Below are positions 17,819 through 26,182 of a stretch of DNA of 64,000 nucleotides, in pieces (within the stretch, counting starts at the first letter, position 1; every line of letters starts with the position of its first letter). The stretch covers positions 159,730-223,729 of the forward strand of contig UQVQ01000001.1 of the NCBI GenBank assembly GCA_900544595.1, given 5' to 3'. The stretch comes from an uncultured Bacillota bacterium. Its GTDB lineage: Bacteria > Bacillota > Clostridia > Christensenellales > UBA1242. Below the pieces are notes generated by a model. It was given only the letters and a program-made list of their open reading frames with translations. It ran no database searches and had not been told where the DNA came from. Made by a program: the position numbers and the translations under genes.

Positions 17819-17893
17819 GGTCCCGTGGTCAAGTGGTTAAGACACCGCCCTTTCACGGCGGTATCATGGGTTCGAATCCCGTCGGGATCACCA
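17819..17893 (+). tRNA. tRNA-Glu (TTC)
   Basis: Acceptor stem GGTCCCG / CGGGATC with encoded CCA, anticodon loop CTTTCAC giving anticodon TTC (17852-17854). Third gene of the operon, 5 bp after the Met tRNA. Confidence 0.95.
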
Positions 17894-17898
17894 CAGCA

Positions 17899-17950
17899 AA
17901 AACTCCCTATTTACCAAGTAAGTAGAGAGTTTTATTTTTTCTTCTCTCTC
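17899..17950 (+). terminator. Intrinsic terminator of the tRNA operon
   Basis: 14-bp stem (AACTCCCTATTTAC with GTAAGTAGAGAGTT, one mismatch and one wobble), 3-nt loop, followed by TTTATTTTTTC. Confidence 0.8.
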
Positions 17951-18074
17951 TCTCAGTTTTTCGCAAACCATCGTAAAATTGCGGACAAATTGCCAATATC
18001 GGGATTCGAACTAAAAATTTTAAAAAACTTCCCTAAAAAAATTCCAAATATTTTTATATTTTTAAAGAAAGTGA

Positions 18075-18080
18075 TATACT
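18075..18080 (+). promoter_or_regulatory. Predicted leaderless extended -10 promoter
   Basis: TG-A-TATACT ends 6 nt before the ATG at 18087. No convincing -35 box and no SD. Confidence 0.5.
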
Positions 18081-18086
18081 TTTTGT

Positions 18087-18641
18087 ATGATAAAAATTAA
18101 AAATAAGGAACAAAGCATTGAATTTATTAACCAAATGGGGCTTAACTGTATGCCACAAGCGGTTTTAGACAAAACAAACAAAGAACGTGTTAAACATTTT
18201 TTTGAAGATAATCCTGCGAATGAATATATTATTCGCGACATTTTCACGCCAATGGGAAAATATGCATTTGTTAAAAATTTTGACGAGGCAGAAAAATATT
18301 TGGAAACAATTTCGGCAAATAAATTTTCAATTTCCGTTTCTTTTAATGGGCTTGAAAGAGTTTTACTTGGCGACATTTTCGTTAAAGACAATTTTGTTAC
18401 GCTTAGCGCGAGCACGTCGCAAAATGCAAACCACCGCAACATCTACACCACCCCTGAAATTTCGCTTTCGTGCGAACTTTTTGACGACAGGCTTTGGAAC
18501 GTTCCGGGCTTTGAAAAACTTATTGATTACATTAACGAACATAATTTATATGAAGTTATTGTTGAATTTGCGGTTTTCAAAAACAAAGTTGGAACGCAAA
18601 AAAACAATGTTGTTATAATTGAACTTAGGAGCGACTATTAA
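18087..18641 (+). CDS. Hypothetical protein, first gene of an ABC-exporter operon
   Basis: 184 aa, family not recognised. Soluble and mixed alpha/beta by appearance, with no signal peptide or membrane segment. It has an N-terminal helix-rich part, then SISVSFNGLERVLLGDIFV, and YIYTTPEISLSCELFDDR-like NIYTTPEISLSCEL, and ends with a strand VVIIELRSDY. Its stop is one base before the ATG of the ATPase gene, so it is in the same operon. It has no SD; the -10 box is 6 nt from the ATG, suggesting a leaderless transcript. Confidence 0.75.
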   Translation: MIKIKNKEQSIEFINQMGLNCMPQAVLDKTNKERVKHFFEDNPANEYIIRDIFTPMGKYAFVKNFDEAEKYLETISANKFSISVSFNGLERVLLGDIFVKDNFVTLSASTSQNANHRNIYTTPEISLSCELFDDRLWNVPGFEKLIDYINEHNLYEVIVEFAVFKNKVGTQKNNVVIIELRSDY

Positions 18642-18642
18642 A

Positions 18643-19380
18643 ATGGAAGCAATTGAAATTAAGAACATAACAAAAGAATTTAAAAATTTAACTGCTCTTT
18701 CAAATGTTTCGCTCGAAATTCACGAAGGCGAATGTTTTGCTCTCCTTGGCCCAAACGGCGCGGGAAAAACAACGCTTATCAAAATTCTTTCGTGTCTTCT
18801 TTCGCCAACAAGCGGAACAGCTTTAATTTTGGGAAACGACATTTTGCAAAAAGAAAATGAAGTTAAAAAAGTTATTGCTGTTTGCCCTCAAGAAACGGCA
18901 ATTGCAAAAAACTTAACTGCTCTTGAAAATCTTGAAATGATTGCTGCAATTTGCGGAAAAACAAAAAAAGATGCAAAAGAACTTGCAGAAAGATTTGAAC
19001 TTTTGAAAAATCCAAAACAACTTTCAAAAAACCTTTCTGGCGGAAACAAACGCCGTCTTTCAATTGCAATGGCTCTTTTGCCAGAGCCAAAAGTTTTGTT
19101 CTTGGACGAACCAACTCTTGGGCTTGACATTGAAGCGCGAATTGAACTTTGGGATTTAATTAAAAGCCTTCGCGGGAAAACAACAATTGTTTTAACAACC
19201 CACTATCTTGAAGAGGCCGATAAACTTTCAAACAGAATTGGCGTTATTAAAGGCGGGAAAATTATTGAACTCGACACGCCTGAAAACTTAAAGAAAAAAT
19301 ATGCAAAAGAGGGCGAAACAAATCCTTCAATTGACGATATTTACATTCGAATTATTAAGGGAGAAAAAAATGAGATTTAA
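18643..19380 (+). CDS. ABC transporter ATP-binding protein (ABC-2 exporter type)
   Basis: 245 aa. Walker A GPNGAGKTT (36-44), Q-loop region VCPQETAIAKNLTALENL, signature LSGGNKRRLSIAM, Walker B KVLFLDEPTLGLD, and switch His in TTHYLEEADKLS. This subgroup (CcmA/DrrA-like) pairs with ABC-2 permeases for drug, lipid or polysaccharide export; the substrate is unknown. I chose the ATG at 18643 rather than an upstream in-frame TTG because it directly follows the preceding stop and has GGAG upstream. Confidence 0.93.
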   Translation: MEAIEIKNITKEFKNLTALSNVSLEIHEGECFALLGPNGAGKTTLIKILSCLLSPTSGTALILGNDILQKENEVKKVIAVCPQETAIAKNLTALENLEMIAAICGKTKKDAKELAERFELLKNPKQLSKNLSGGNKRRLSIAMALLPEPKVLFLDEPTLGLDIEARIELWDLIKSLRGKTTIVLTTHYLEEADKLSNRIGVIKGGKIIELDTPENLKKKYAKEGETNPSIDDIYIRIIKGEKNEI

Positions 19381-20134
19381 AGGCCTTGCAAAACGCAATT
19401 TCTTGGAAATGATTCGCGACCCACTAACAAGTTTGCTTGGAATTCTTTTTCCATCAATTTTGCTTATTATGTTTGTTTTAATTAACAGAGCGGCAACAGA
19501 AAAACTTCCAATTTTTGAGGTTGGTGCAATTCTTCCTGGAATTATTGTTCTTGGATTTTGCTTGGATATGATTTTAATTGCAAATTTCATTTGCAAAGAT
19601 AAGGACGACTCGCTTATGGCAAGATTCCAAACTCTTCCCCTTCGCCCTGTCGATTTTGTTTTGGCATACTCCGTTCCTTTCCTTGCATTCTCGCTTATTC
19701 AAATTGTTTTCACGTTTTTAATTGGATTTGTTGTTGGGCTTCAAGCAACAGTTGGAATTTTAGTTGCAATTCCTCTTCTTTGGTTCTTCTCTCTTTTCTT
19801 TATTGCGCTTGGGGTTATTCTTGGAACATCGGGCTCAACAAACCTTGTTCTTTCGCTTGGAAATGTTTTGGTTTTTGTTATAACCTTTTTAAGCGGCGCA
19901 TGGATGGATTTAAACTGGCTTGGAGGCTTTGGGAAATTTGCACGCGTGCTTCCTTTCGCAAACGCTGTTGAGGCCGGGAGAGAACTTATTGCCTGGAACG
20001 GATTTAATTTTAACCATCTTTATTTCATCTTTGGCTACACTCTTTTAATTGTTGGAGTTTGCATTTTAGTTTTTGTTTTAATGTTAAAACGAAAAGCAAT
20101 TTCAAGAGGCAAAAACAAAACTAAAAAAGAATAA
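19370..20134 (+). CDS. ABC-2 type transporter permease
   Basis: 254 aa with six predicted membrane helices. Typical ABC-2 opening RFKGLAKRNFLEMIRDPLTSLLGI, and the hallmark helix-loop around FLSGAWMDLNWLGGFGKFARVLPFANAVE. The start overlaps the ATPase stop by 11 bp and has the SD GGGAG. Works with the preceding ATPase. Its transcript is probably ended by the hairpin just upstream of sigG. Confidence 0.92.
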   Translation: MRFKGLAKRNFLEMIRDPLTSLLGILFPSILLIMFVLINRAATEKLPIFEVGAILPGIIVLGFCLDMILIANFICKDKDDSLMARFQTLPLRPVDFVLAYSVPFLAFSLIQIVFTFLIGFVVGLQATVGILVAIPLLWFFSLFFIALGVILGTSGSTNLVLSLGNVLVFVITFLSGAWMDLNWLGGFGKFARVLPFANAVEAGRELIAWNGFNFNHLYFIFGYTLLIVGVCILVFVLMLKRKAISRGKNKTKKE

Positions 20135-20143
20135 AATTAAAAA

Positions 20144-20172
20144 GAATAAAAAGATTTTTAAAGGAAAAAATA
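20144..20172 (+). promoter_or_regulatory. Predicted sigma-F/sigma-G promoter of sigG
   Basis: -10 GGAAAAAATA (20163-20172) fully matches the sigma-F/G pattern GGHRANANTR. A -35-like GAATA (20144-20148) lies 14 bp upstream, which is short. The -10 runs into the 5' arm of the hairpin at 20170-20200. Confidence 0.5.
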
Positions 20173-20200
20173 CCTTTTAAGCAATTAAGAGGTGTTTTTT
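20170..20200 (+). terminator. Terminator-like hairpin covering the sigG ribosome binding site
   Basis: ACCTTTTAA pairs with TTAAGAGGT (one G-T), with a 4-nt loop, and a run of seven T follows directly into the sigG ATG. It can terminate the upstream ABC operon. The 3' arm contains the SD AAGAGGT, so any read-through RNA would hide it. Confidence 0.65.
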
Positions 20201-20201
20201 T

Positions 20202-20975
20202 ATGGCGAATATTGTTTCTGTTACGGGGGTTAACACATCGCAACTTCCAAAACTTAAAAACGCAGACCTTATGGAACTTTTAAGAAAAGTTAAGGCTGGC
20301 GACGAATTTGCGCGAGATGAATTTATCATTGCAAATTTGCGCCTTGTTTTAAGTGTTGTCCAGCGTTTTGGAGGGAACAAGGGAAAAGCTGATGATCTTT
20401 TTCAAGTTGGCTGCGTTGGACTGATTAAAGCAATGGATAACTTCAATATGGATTTGAATGTTAAATTTTCAACCTATGCCGTTCCAATGATAATTGGCGA
20501 AATTCGAAGATATCTTCGCGATAACACCCCTGTTCGAGTTACGCGAAGTTTACGCGACACGGCATATCGCGCGCTTCAATCTCGCGAAAAACTTACAGCA
20601 TCGCAAAACACCGACCCAACTCTCGACGAAATTGCCGAAGATATGAACGAAAGCGTTAAAAACATTGCAATTGCGCTTGACGCAATTTCCGACACAGTTT
20701 CTCTTTCCGACCCAATCTATTCAAGCAAAGGCGAAAGCATAAGGGTTATGGACCAAGTTGCCGATCCTAAAAATGATGTTGAAAGCCTTATTGAAAGGTT
20801 TGCTCTTCGCGAAGCTCTTTCAAACCTTTCCCCTCGCGAAAAAGAAATAATTATGCTTCGCTATTACATTGGAAAAACGCAAATGGAAGTTAGCGAAGAA
20901 ATTGGAATTTCTCAAGCGCAAGTTAGCAGAATGGAAAAAAATGCGCTTGAAAGCATAAGGAAAAACATCACATAA
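20202..20975 (+). CDS. sigG: RNA polymerase sigma factor SigG (late forespore)
   Basis: 257 aa. The N terminus VTGVNTSQLPKLKN matches the SigG-specific element (VDTSKLPVLKN in B. subtilis), separating it from SigF. Region 2 is NLRLVLSVVQRFGG..DDLFQVGCVGLIKAMDNF..VKFSTYAVPMIIGEIRRYLRD. Region 4 is LSPREKEIIMLRYYIGKTQMEVSEEIGISQAQVSRMEK. Directs transcription in the engulfed forespore. It is not next to a sigE/spoIIGA pair here; the upstream neighbours are ABC transporter genes. SD AAGAGG is followed by a T run and the ATG. Confidence 0.96.
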   Translation: MANIVSVTGVNTSQLPKLKNADLMELLRKVKAGDEFARDEFIIANLRLVLSVVQRFGGNKGKADDLFQVGCVGLIKAMDNFNMDLNVKFSTYAVPMIIGEIRRYLRDNTPVRVTRSLRDTAYRALQSREKLTASQNTDPTLDEIAEDMNESVKNIAIALDAISDTVSLSDPIYSSKGESIRVMDQVADPKNDVESLIERFALREALSNLSPREKEIIMLRYYIGKTQMEVSEEIGISQAQVSRMEKNALESIRKNIT

Positions 20976-20999
20976 AAAAACGGCTTAATGCCGTTTTTT
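20975..20999. terminator. Bidirectional intrinsic terminator
   Basis: AAAAAACGGC / GCCGTTTTTT stem between convergent sigG and the 21001-21738 gene. Confidence 0.9.
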
Positions 21000-21000
21000 A

Positions 21001-21738
21001 TTATTGCTCTTGACCAAGATTATATTTTTGCTCAAGTTCATTTAAAAATTTTTCTGTTTTTGCCATTTCCCTTTCGCCATATTTTTGATTAAAATAATTT
21101 AAGTCGTTTTGATATGCTGCTATTGATTTTAAGCAATTAACAATTTTTGTGTCGGTTTTGTTTTCAAGCCTTTCTTGATAGGATTGAGTTTTTGCAAGTT
21201 TTTCAAATTCCAATTTTCTTTCTTCAAGTTGGTCGATTTTTGCTTCGCAGAAATATGGTTGGAAGAAGAAAGTTGAAAGAAGATTAACAAATTTCTCTGG
21301 AAAACTTTCGCTTATTAAATTTAAGTTTGAATCGAAAGGGCTTTCTGTTCCAACTGTTTGAGCAACATGCCCAAAATCATCGTCAACTTTAACATAGGTA
21401 ATCCCAATTCCGTTTTCTTTTGCATATTCCAAGAAGGTCTGAGCTGGATGCGCTGGGTCATATTCAAAAAAATTCATATATTCGTCAATTTCAAATTCAT
21501 TTTCTGTTAAGAATTTTTCAACATTTTCGCCGTGAATTTCTCTTTCGCAATTTGCCTTGAAAAAGTCAACAAATCTGTTAAATTGCTCGCAATTTGCGCC
21601 TTCTTGAAGATAGATTAGTTCAACAACTGAATTATTTTCAACCTCGGTTTTTCTTGCCCAAACAATTTCGCTTCCTTCATAGATTTCAAAACCAACAAGT
21701 TGTTTTTCGTTTAGCTTATTAAGCCATTTTGTGTTCAT
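21001..21738 (-). CDS. Hypothetical protein
   Basis: 245 aa, family not recognised. Acidic, aromatic-rich and soluble. The first about 170 residues look globular (GFEIYEGSEIVWARKTEVE; FFEYDPAHPAQTFLEYA). The last 75 are strongly helical with Glu/Lys/Gln and probably coiled coil. No signal or membrane segment. SD GGAG upstream of the ATG. Monocistronic, convergent with sigG. Confidence 0.75.
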   Translation of the reverse strand: MNTKWLNKLNEKQLVGFEIYEGSEIVWARKTEVENNSVVELIYLQEGANCEQFNRFVDFFKANCEREIHGENVEKFLTENEFEIDEYMNFFEYDPAHPAQTFLEYAKENGIGITYVKVDDDFGHVAQTVGTESPFDSNLNLISESFPEKFVNLLSTFFFQPYFCEAKIDQLEERKLEFEKLAKTQSYQERLENKTDTKIVNCLKSIAAYQNDLNYFNQKYGEREMAKTEKFLNELEQKYNLGQEQ

Positions 21739-21833
21739 TTTTCTCTCCTTTAAACTTTGCCTATCATATCAAAAAAAACAGGTTCTGTCAAGAAGATGCA
21801 AAATTTATTGATAAAACCCGTTTTCAAAACAAC

Positions 21834-21861
21834 AAAAAAGCGATATATCCTATCGCTTTTT
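21834..21861. terminator. Intrinsic terminator of lysS
   Basis: AAAAAGCGATA / TATCGCTTTTT stem with a 5-nt loop. On the minus strand it follows the lysS stop and ends in a T run. Confidence 0.85.
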
Positions 21862-21879
21862 AAATTAACCTGCAAAGTT

Positions 21880-23364
21880 CTATTTCATAAGAGGAAATAA
21901 AACAACATCGCGAACTGAAGGTTGATTAAACATAACAACCATAAGACGGTCGAGCCCAAAACCAAGACCGGAAATTGGAGGCATTCCGTGTTCCATTGAA
22001 AGCATAAAATCTTCGTCAAGATCCATTGCTTCGTCGTCCCCTTGGCTTTTTGCTTTTGCTTGTTCTTCGAAAGTTTGGCGTTGAACAATTGGGTCAACAA
22101 GCTCGGAATATGCCTTGCAAAGTTCGCATCCAACTGCAAGAACTTGGAACATATCAATAAGGCGATTGTCTTTGTCATTTCTTCTTGCAAGAGGAACAAG
22201 ACACGCTGGATAGTTATATAAAACTGTTGGTTGAACAAGGTCTTGACGGATTTTGCGTTTATAGATGAAATCGATAACTCCCCCGCAAGTTTTAATTCCG
22301 TCGAAATCTTCCTCTTTGAAAAGTCCCGTTTCAACAACTTTTGAGATAAGTTCTTTAACATCGCTAAATTCAACAAAATCAAAACCTAAAATTTCGCGCA
22401 TGGTTGCTGTGTAGTCAACTCTTTTCCATTCTGCGCCAAAATCAAGTTCAATTCCTTGATACATAACCTTTGTTGTTCCAATAACTTCCGTTAAAAGGGA
22501 ACGAATAAATTCTTGGAAAAACTTAATGTTATTTTCAAAGTTCCAATAAGCGGCATACCACTCGCACATTGTGAATTCTTGCAAGTGTTGAGTGTCCATA
22601 CCTTCGTTTCTGAAAACTTTTCCCATTTCAAAAACTCTGTCGAACCCGCCGCAAATAACCTGTTTCAAATAGGTTTCTGGCGCAATTCTAAGGTTGCACA
22701 TTTTGTTAAGCGCGTTATGTTTCGTGAAAAAAGGTTTTGCGCTTGCTCCGCAAACTGCGCTTTGAAGAATTGGGGTTTCAACTTCCATAAATCCATGTTC
22801 TGTTAAGAATTTACGAATGAAAGTCATGGCCTTGCTTCTTCCCATCATAACTTTTCGGCTTTCTTCGTTTGAAATAAGATCCAAATATCTTTGACGATAT
22901 TTTTGTTCTTGATCTGTAAGTCCGTGGAATTTTTCTGGAAGAGGGCGCATTGCTTTTGTTAAAAGGTCAACTTTAAAAGCGCGAACTGTGATTTCGCCAG
23001 TTTGAGTTGTATAAATTTCGCCCGTTATTCCAACAAAATCGCCAATGTCAACAAGTTTTTTATAGAATTCGTAGCTCTCTTCGTCAATTTCGTTGCGTCC
23101 AACGCTAACTTGAATTGATGCTTCAATGTCTTGAATTCTCAAAAACCCGAATTTTCCCATAATTCTTCTGAAAATAACACGCCCAGCAAGTTTAACTTTG
23201 CTTCCTTCTGGAAGACTTCTTGCTTCCAAAATGCTGTTTGTTTTTTCGAATTTATCAACATATGGAATAACTCCATTTTCTTTCAAAAATTCAATTTTTG
23301 CGCGGCGAATATCAACTTCGCTTGAAAGTCCATTTAATTTTTCATTTAATTTTGCGTAATCCAT
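21880..23364 (-). CDS. lysS: Lysyl-tRNA synthetase (class II)
   Basis: 494 aa. N-terminal OB-fold anticodon-binding domain (GKFGFLRIQDIEASIQVSVG), then the class II catalytic domain: motif 1 around FIRKFLTEHGFMEVETPIL, motif 2 FRNEGMDTQHLQEFTMCEWY, motif 3 GLGFGLDRLMVVMFNQPS. Charges tRNA-Lys. SD AGGAG. Length and motifs are canonical. Confidence 0.98.
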   Translation of the reverse strand: MDYAKLNEKLNGLSSEVDIRRAKIEFLKENGVIPYVDKFEKTNSILEARSLPEGSKVKLAGRVIFRRIMGKFGFLRIQDIEASIQVSVGRNEIDEESYEFYKKLVDIGDFVGITGEIYTTQTGEITVRAFKVDLLTKAMRPLPEKFHGLTDQEQKYRQRYLDLISNEESRKVMMGRSKAMTFIRKFLTEHGFMEVETPILQSAVCGASAKPFFTKHNALNKMCNLRIAPETYLKQVICGGFDRVFEMGKVFRNEGMDTQHLQEFTMCEWYAAYWNFENNIKFFQEFIRSLLTEVIGTTKVMYQGIELDFGAEWKRVDYTATMREILGFDFVEFSDVKELISKVVETGLFKEEDFDGIKTCGGVIDFIYKRKIRQDLVQPTVLYNYPACLVPLARRNDKDNRLIDMFQVLAVGCELCKAYSELVDPIVQRQTFEEQAKAKSQGDDEAMDLDEDFMLSMEHGMPPISGLGFGLDRLMVVMFNQPSVRDVVLFPLMK

Positions 23365-23506
23365 ATTTTCTCCTAACGGGAAAAATTATATAAAAAACCT
23401 ACCATAAAGTCAAACCTTTTGAATAAAATATATATAGAAAAAAGCGTAAAATATTTTGAATATCGTTTTTTTTATGATAAAATCATAGGTAGATTAGGAG
23501 TTGAAA

Positions 23507-23764
23507 ATGCATCAATATATTTTCCCAGTTGTTTTCATGAAAGAAGAAGACGAAACTTATTCCGCCTTTGTTCCAGATCTTAATCTTTCAATCAATGGCG
23601 ACACAATTGAAAAAACATTCTTGTTAATTCAAGATTACATAACTGTTTATTGCACATATGCGCAAAAAATTGGCGAAGAAGACAGCCTTGTTCCAACAAA
23701 ATATGAAAAAATTGTTGAAACAAACAAAACAAGAACGGTTATGCTTGTTGACGCATATGCTTAG
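23507..23764 (+). CDS. Solitary HicB-like antitoxin-family protein
   Basis: 85 aa. The fold signature YIFPVVFMKEEDETYSAFVPDLNLSINGDTIEKTF matches the HicB partial RNase-H-like domain (normally Y.A.....D.GY.V.FPDLPG....GDT.EEA). No HicA toxin lies next to it and there is no C-terminal DNA-binding extension, so a toxin-antitoxin role is uncertain. The start is ATG 23507 because TAGGAG lies 6 nt upstream. A terminator follows the stop. Confidence 0.75.
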   Translation: MHQYIFPVVFMKEEDETYSAFVPDLNLSINGDTIEKTFLLIQDYITVYCTYAQKIGEEDSLVPTKYEKIVETNKTRTVMLVDAYA

Positions 23765-23778
23765 AACTTAAATATGAT

Positions 23779-23808
23779 AAAAACTCGCTTAAATTAAGCG
23801 AGTTTTTT
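23779..23808 (+). terminator. Intrinsic terminator
   Basis: AAACTCGCTT / AAGCGAGTTT stem followed by TTTTTT, 14 bp past the HicB-like gene. Confidence 0.85.
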
Positions 23809-23827
23809 GATTTTAAAATTCAAAGTT

Positions 23828-23855
23828 TTTTGGCTGCCCCGTTTTGGCTGCCCCG
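23828..23855. repeat. Tandem 14-bp duplication
   Basis: TTTTGGCTGCCCCG occurs twice head to tail in the 216-bp gap between the HicB-like gene and comM. The rest of the gap shows no ORF or clear structure. Confidence 0.8.
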
Positions 23856-23980
23856 CCATTAAATTTGGAAAAATTTATTTCCCGAAAGCAATTTTTCAAC
23901 TTTGCGTTTAACACATTCCCAAAGCTTAAACATTTGGCGTTGAAATTTTAAAAATTAGTTAAAAAATTTTTTATTTTTTC

Positions 23981-25516
23981 TTACTGCCAATATTTTTTAT
24001 CAAGAGAACGATATTGAATTGCCTCGGCAAGATGGTTAAAACAAATTTTTTCGCTTCCTTCAAGGTCGGCAATTGTTCTTGCAACTTTCAAAATTCTGTT
24101 GTGCGCGCGGGCAGAAAGTTTAAGTTTTTCAAATGCTTCTTTCAAAAGTTTTTCGCTTGTTTCGTCAAGTTGACAATATTCATTGCATTGTTTAACGCCC
24201 ATGCTTGCATTTGAAAATATTTTTTCGTTTTTAAAACGCGAAAGTTGAATTTCGCGCGCTTTATCAACGCGTTTCTTGATGTCGGCCGAACATTCTTCGC
24301 TTGAAGTTTTGCTTGTTAATTCATCATACGTCACGTTGTCAACCTCAATATGTAGGTCGATTCTGTCCATAAGCGGGCCCGAAAGTTTTCCAAGATATTT
24401 ATGGATTTGACTTTGTGTGCATTTGCATTCGCCGTCCTTCGAGCCATAATGTCCGCAAGGGCAAGGATTCATACTTGCAATAAGAATGAAATTTGCAGGA
24501 TAAGTTACGGTTGCTTCGGCTCTTGCAACAGTTATAACGCCGTCTTCAAGAGGTTGACGCAAAGCTTCAATTGCGCTTCGTCCATATTCTGGCATTTCGT
24601 CCAAAAACAAAACTCCGTTATGCGCAAGGCTAATTTCGCCCGGCTTGGAATGTCTGCCGCCTCCTGTTAAACTAACAAGCGAAGCCGTGTGGTGCGGGCT
24701 TCTGAAAGGACGCTCGCAAATAATTCCTTCGCGGCTGTCGAGTGTTCCGGCAACGCTGTGGATTTTTGTAACTTCAAGGGCTTCATCGAAAGTTAAATCT
24801 GGCAAAATTGTTGGGAAACATTTTGCAAGCATTGTTTTTCCGCTTCCAGGAGGCCCAATCATCAAAATGTTGTGCCCGCCCGCAGCGGCAATTTCAAGAG
24901 CGCGTTTTGCGCTTGCTTGCCCCTTAACAAACTTAAAGTCTAGCGCCTCGCGGTGCGACCTAAAAAAGTTTTCATAGTTTGTTGTTTCAACAGGTTTAAT
25001 TTGAATTTCACCTTGCAAAAATTTAACAACTTCTTTCAAGTTTTTAACGGGATAAACTTCAATTCCGTCAATAAAACTTGCTTCTTTTGTGTTTTCAAAA
25101 GGAATAACAAATTTTTTATGACCTTCTTTTCTTGCAGAAATTAAAATTGGCAAAACGCCGTTAACATGGCGAACTCCCCCGTCTAAAGAAAGTTCCCCAA
25201 GAAAAATTATGTCTTTGCACGCTTCAATTGGAACTTGATTGCTTGCGGCAAGAATTCCAACGGCAATTGAAAGATCGAAAAGCGGGCCTTCCTTCTTTGT
25301 GTTTGCAGGCGCAAGATTAACGGTTATTTTGTTAATTGGATAGGAAAAGCCAGAGTTACGAATTGCAGATTTAACACGTTCTTTACTTTCTTTAATTGCA
25401 GTGTCGCCAAGGCCAACAATGTCGAACCCTGGAAGTCCAATTGAAATGTCAACCTCGGTTGAAACGATAAATCCGTCGATTCCGTTAAGTCCATAGCATT
25501 TGATTTTTGAAAGCAT
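23981..25516 (-). CDS. comM: YifB/ComM-family Mg-chelatase-like AAA+ ATPase
   Basis: 511 aa. N-terminal ChlI-like domain (GLPGFDIVGLGDTAIKESKERVKSAIRNSG), AAA+ core with Walker A MIGPPGSGKTMLAK, LFLDEMPEY Walker B, and the characteristic CPCGHYGSKDGECKC zinc-like cysteines, then a C-terminal Mg_chelatase_C domain (SARAHNRILKVARTIADLEGS). In Haemophilus and Vibrio, ComM is a branch-migration helicase for natural transformation; its role in Clostridia is less defined. SD GAGGA. Confidence 0.95.
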   Translation of the reverse strand: MLSKIKCYGLNGIDGFIVSTEVDISIGLPGFDIVGLGDTAIKESKERVKSAIRNSGFSYPINKITVNLAPANTKKEGPLFDLSIAVGILAASNQVPIEACKDIIFLGELSLDGGVRHVNGVLPILISARKEGHKKFVIPFENTKEASFIDGIEVYPVKNLKEVVKFLQGEIQIKPVETTNYENFFRSHREALDFKFVKGQASAKRALEIAAAGGHNILMIGPPGSGKTMLAKCFPTILPDLTFDEALEVTKIHSVAGTLDSREGIICERPFRSPHHTASLVSLTGGGRHSKPGEISLAHNGVLFLDEMPEYGRSAIEALRQPLEDGVITVARAEATVTYPANFILIASMNPCPCGHYGSKDGECKCTQSQIHKYLGKLSGPLMDRIDLHIEVDNVTYDELTSKTSSEECSADIKKRVDKAREIQLSRFKNEKIFSNASMGVKQCNEYCQLDETSEKLLKEAFEKLKLSARAHNRILKVARTIADLEGSEKICFNHLAEAIQYRSLDKKYWQ

Positions 25517-25628
25517 AACTTTTCCTCTTTTGTGTTTAATAATTTATGTTTTTAGTATAAACAAAAAAGGGTTTTGTTCAAAACAAAAATGAAACAAAAA
25601 AATTTTTTAGGAATTTAGCAAAAAACAC

Positions 25629-25657
25629 TTGTTTTTAAATTAAAATTATGATATAAA
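25629..25657 (+). promoter_or_regulatory. Predicted promoter of rplS
   Basis: TTGTTT (25629-25634), 17-bp spacer, TATAAA (25652-25657), giving a leader of about 65 nt. Confidence 0.6.
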
Positions 25658-25663
25658 TATGCT

Positions 25664-25727
25664 TGGCTTCGAGCGGTCCGCTGTTTAATCAAACATGAAC
25701 GCTATGTTTAGTAAGGAGGAAAAGCTA
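25664..25727 (+). promoter_or_regulatory. Candidate L19 leader (autoregulatory RNA) upstream of rplS
   Basis: The leader contains a small AGCG / CGCT hairpin (about 25672-25682) and an AAACAT / ATGTTT hairpin (25691-25709) whose 7-nt loop GAACGCT could pair with the upstream AGCG. Structured L19 leaders are known upstream of rplS in Firmicutes. The match to the published consensus was not tested. Confidence 0.35.
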
Positions 25728-26078
25728 ATGAACATTATCGACACAATTGAAAACGAAAATCTTAGAAAAGACGAAATTGCTCCATTCAACGTTGGGGACA
25801 CTGTTAAAGTTTTCGTTAAAATTAAAGAAGGCGATAAAGAGCGTATTCAAGCTTATGAAGGCGTTGTGATTGCAAAACGCAATGGTTCAGTTCGCGAAAC
25901 ATTTACTGTTAGAAGAATTTCATACGGAATTGGCGTTGAAAGAACATTCCCATACCACAGCCCTTTAATCGACCATGTTGAAGTAACACGTCGTGGACGC
26001 GCAAGAAGAGCAAAACTTTATTATCTTCGCGATTTAACAGGGAAGAAAGCAAAAACAAAAGCTGCAAAAGAAAACTAA
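25728..26078 (+). CDS. rplS: 50S ribosomal protein L19
   Basis: 116 aa. Seen: PFNVGDTVKVFVKIKEGDKERIQAYEGVV, RRISYGIGVERTFPYHSPLI and VTRRGRARRAKLYYLR, all canonical L19. The start is ATG 25728, with SD AAGGAGG 10 nt upstream; a longer open frame runs through the leader and is not used. It is separated from trmD, its usual operon neighbour, which is at 43 kb. Confidence 0.98.
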   Translation: MNIIDTIENENLRKDEIAPFNVGDTVKVFVKIKEGDKERIQAYEGVVIAKRNGSVRETFTVRRISYGIGVERTFPYHSPLIDHVEVTRRGRARRAKLYYLRDLTGKKAKTKAAKEN

Positions 26079-26103
26079 AAAAACCGCATTTCGCGGTTTT
26101 TTT
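26077..26103 (+). terminator. Intrinsic terminator of rplS
   Basis: AAACCGC / GCGGTTT stem, 5-nt loop, T run. Confidence 0.9.
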
Positions 26104-26182
26104 ATTGCTCGCTTCAAAGCCAGAAAAAAATCTTCTTCCCCCATAAATTGTTATTTTCTTCTCTCAATTGAATAAGAATAAC

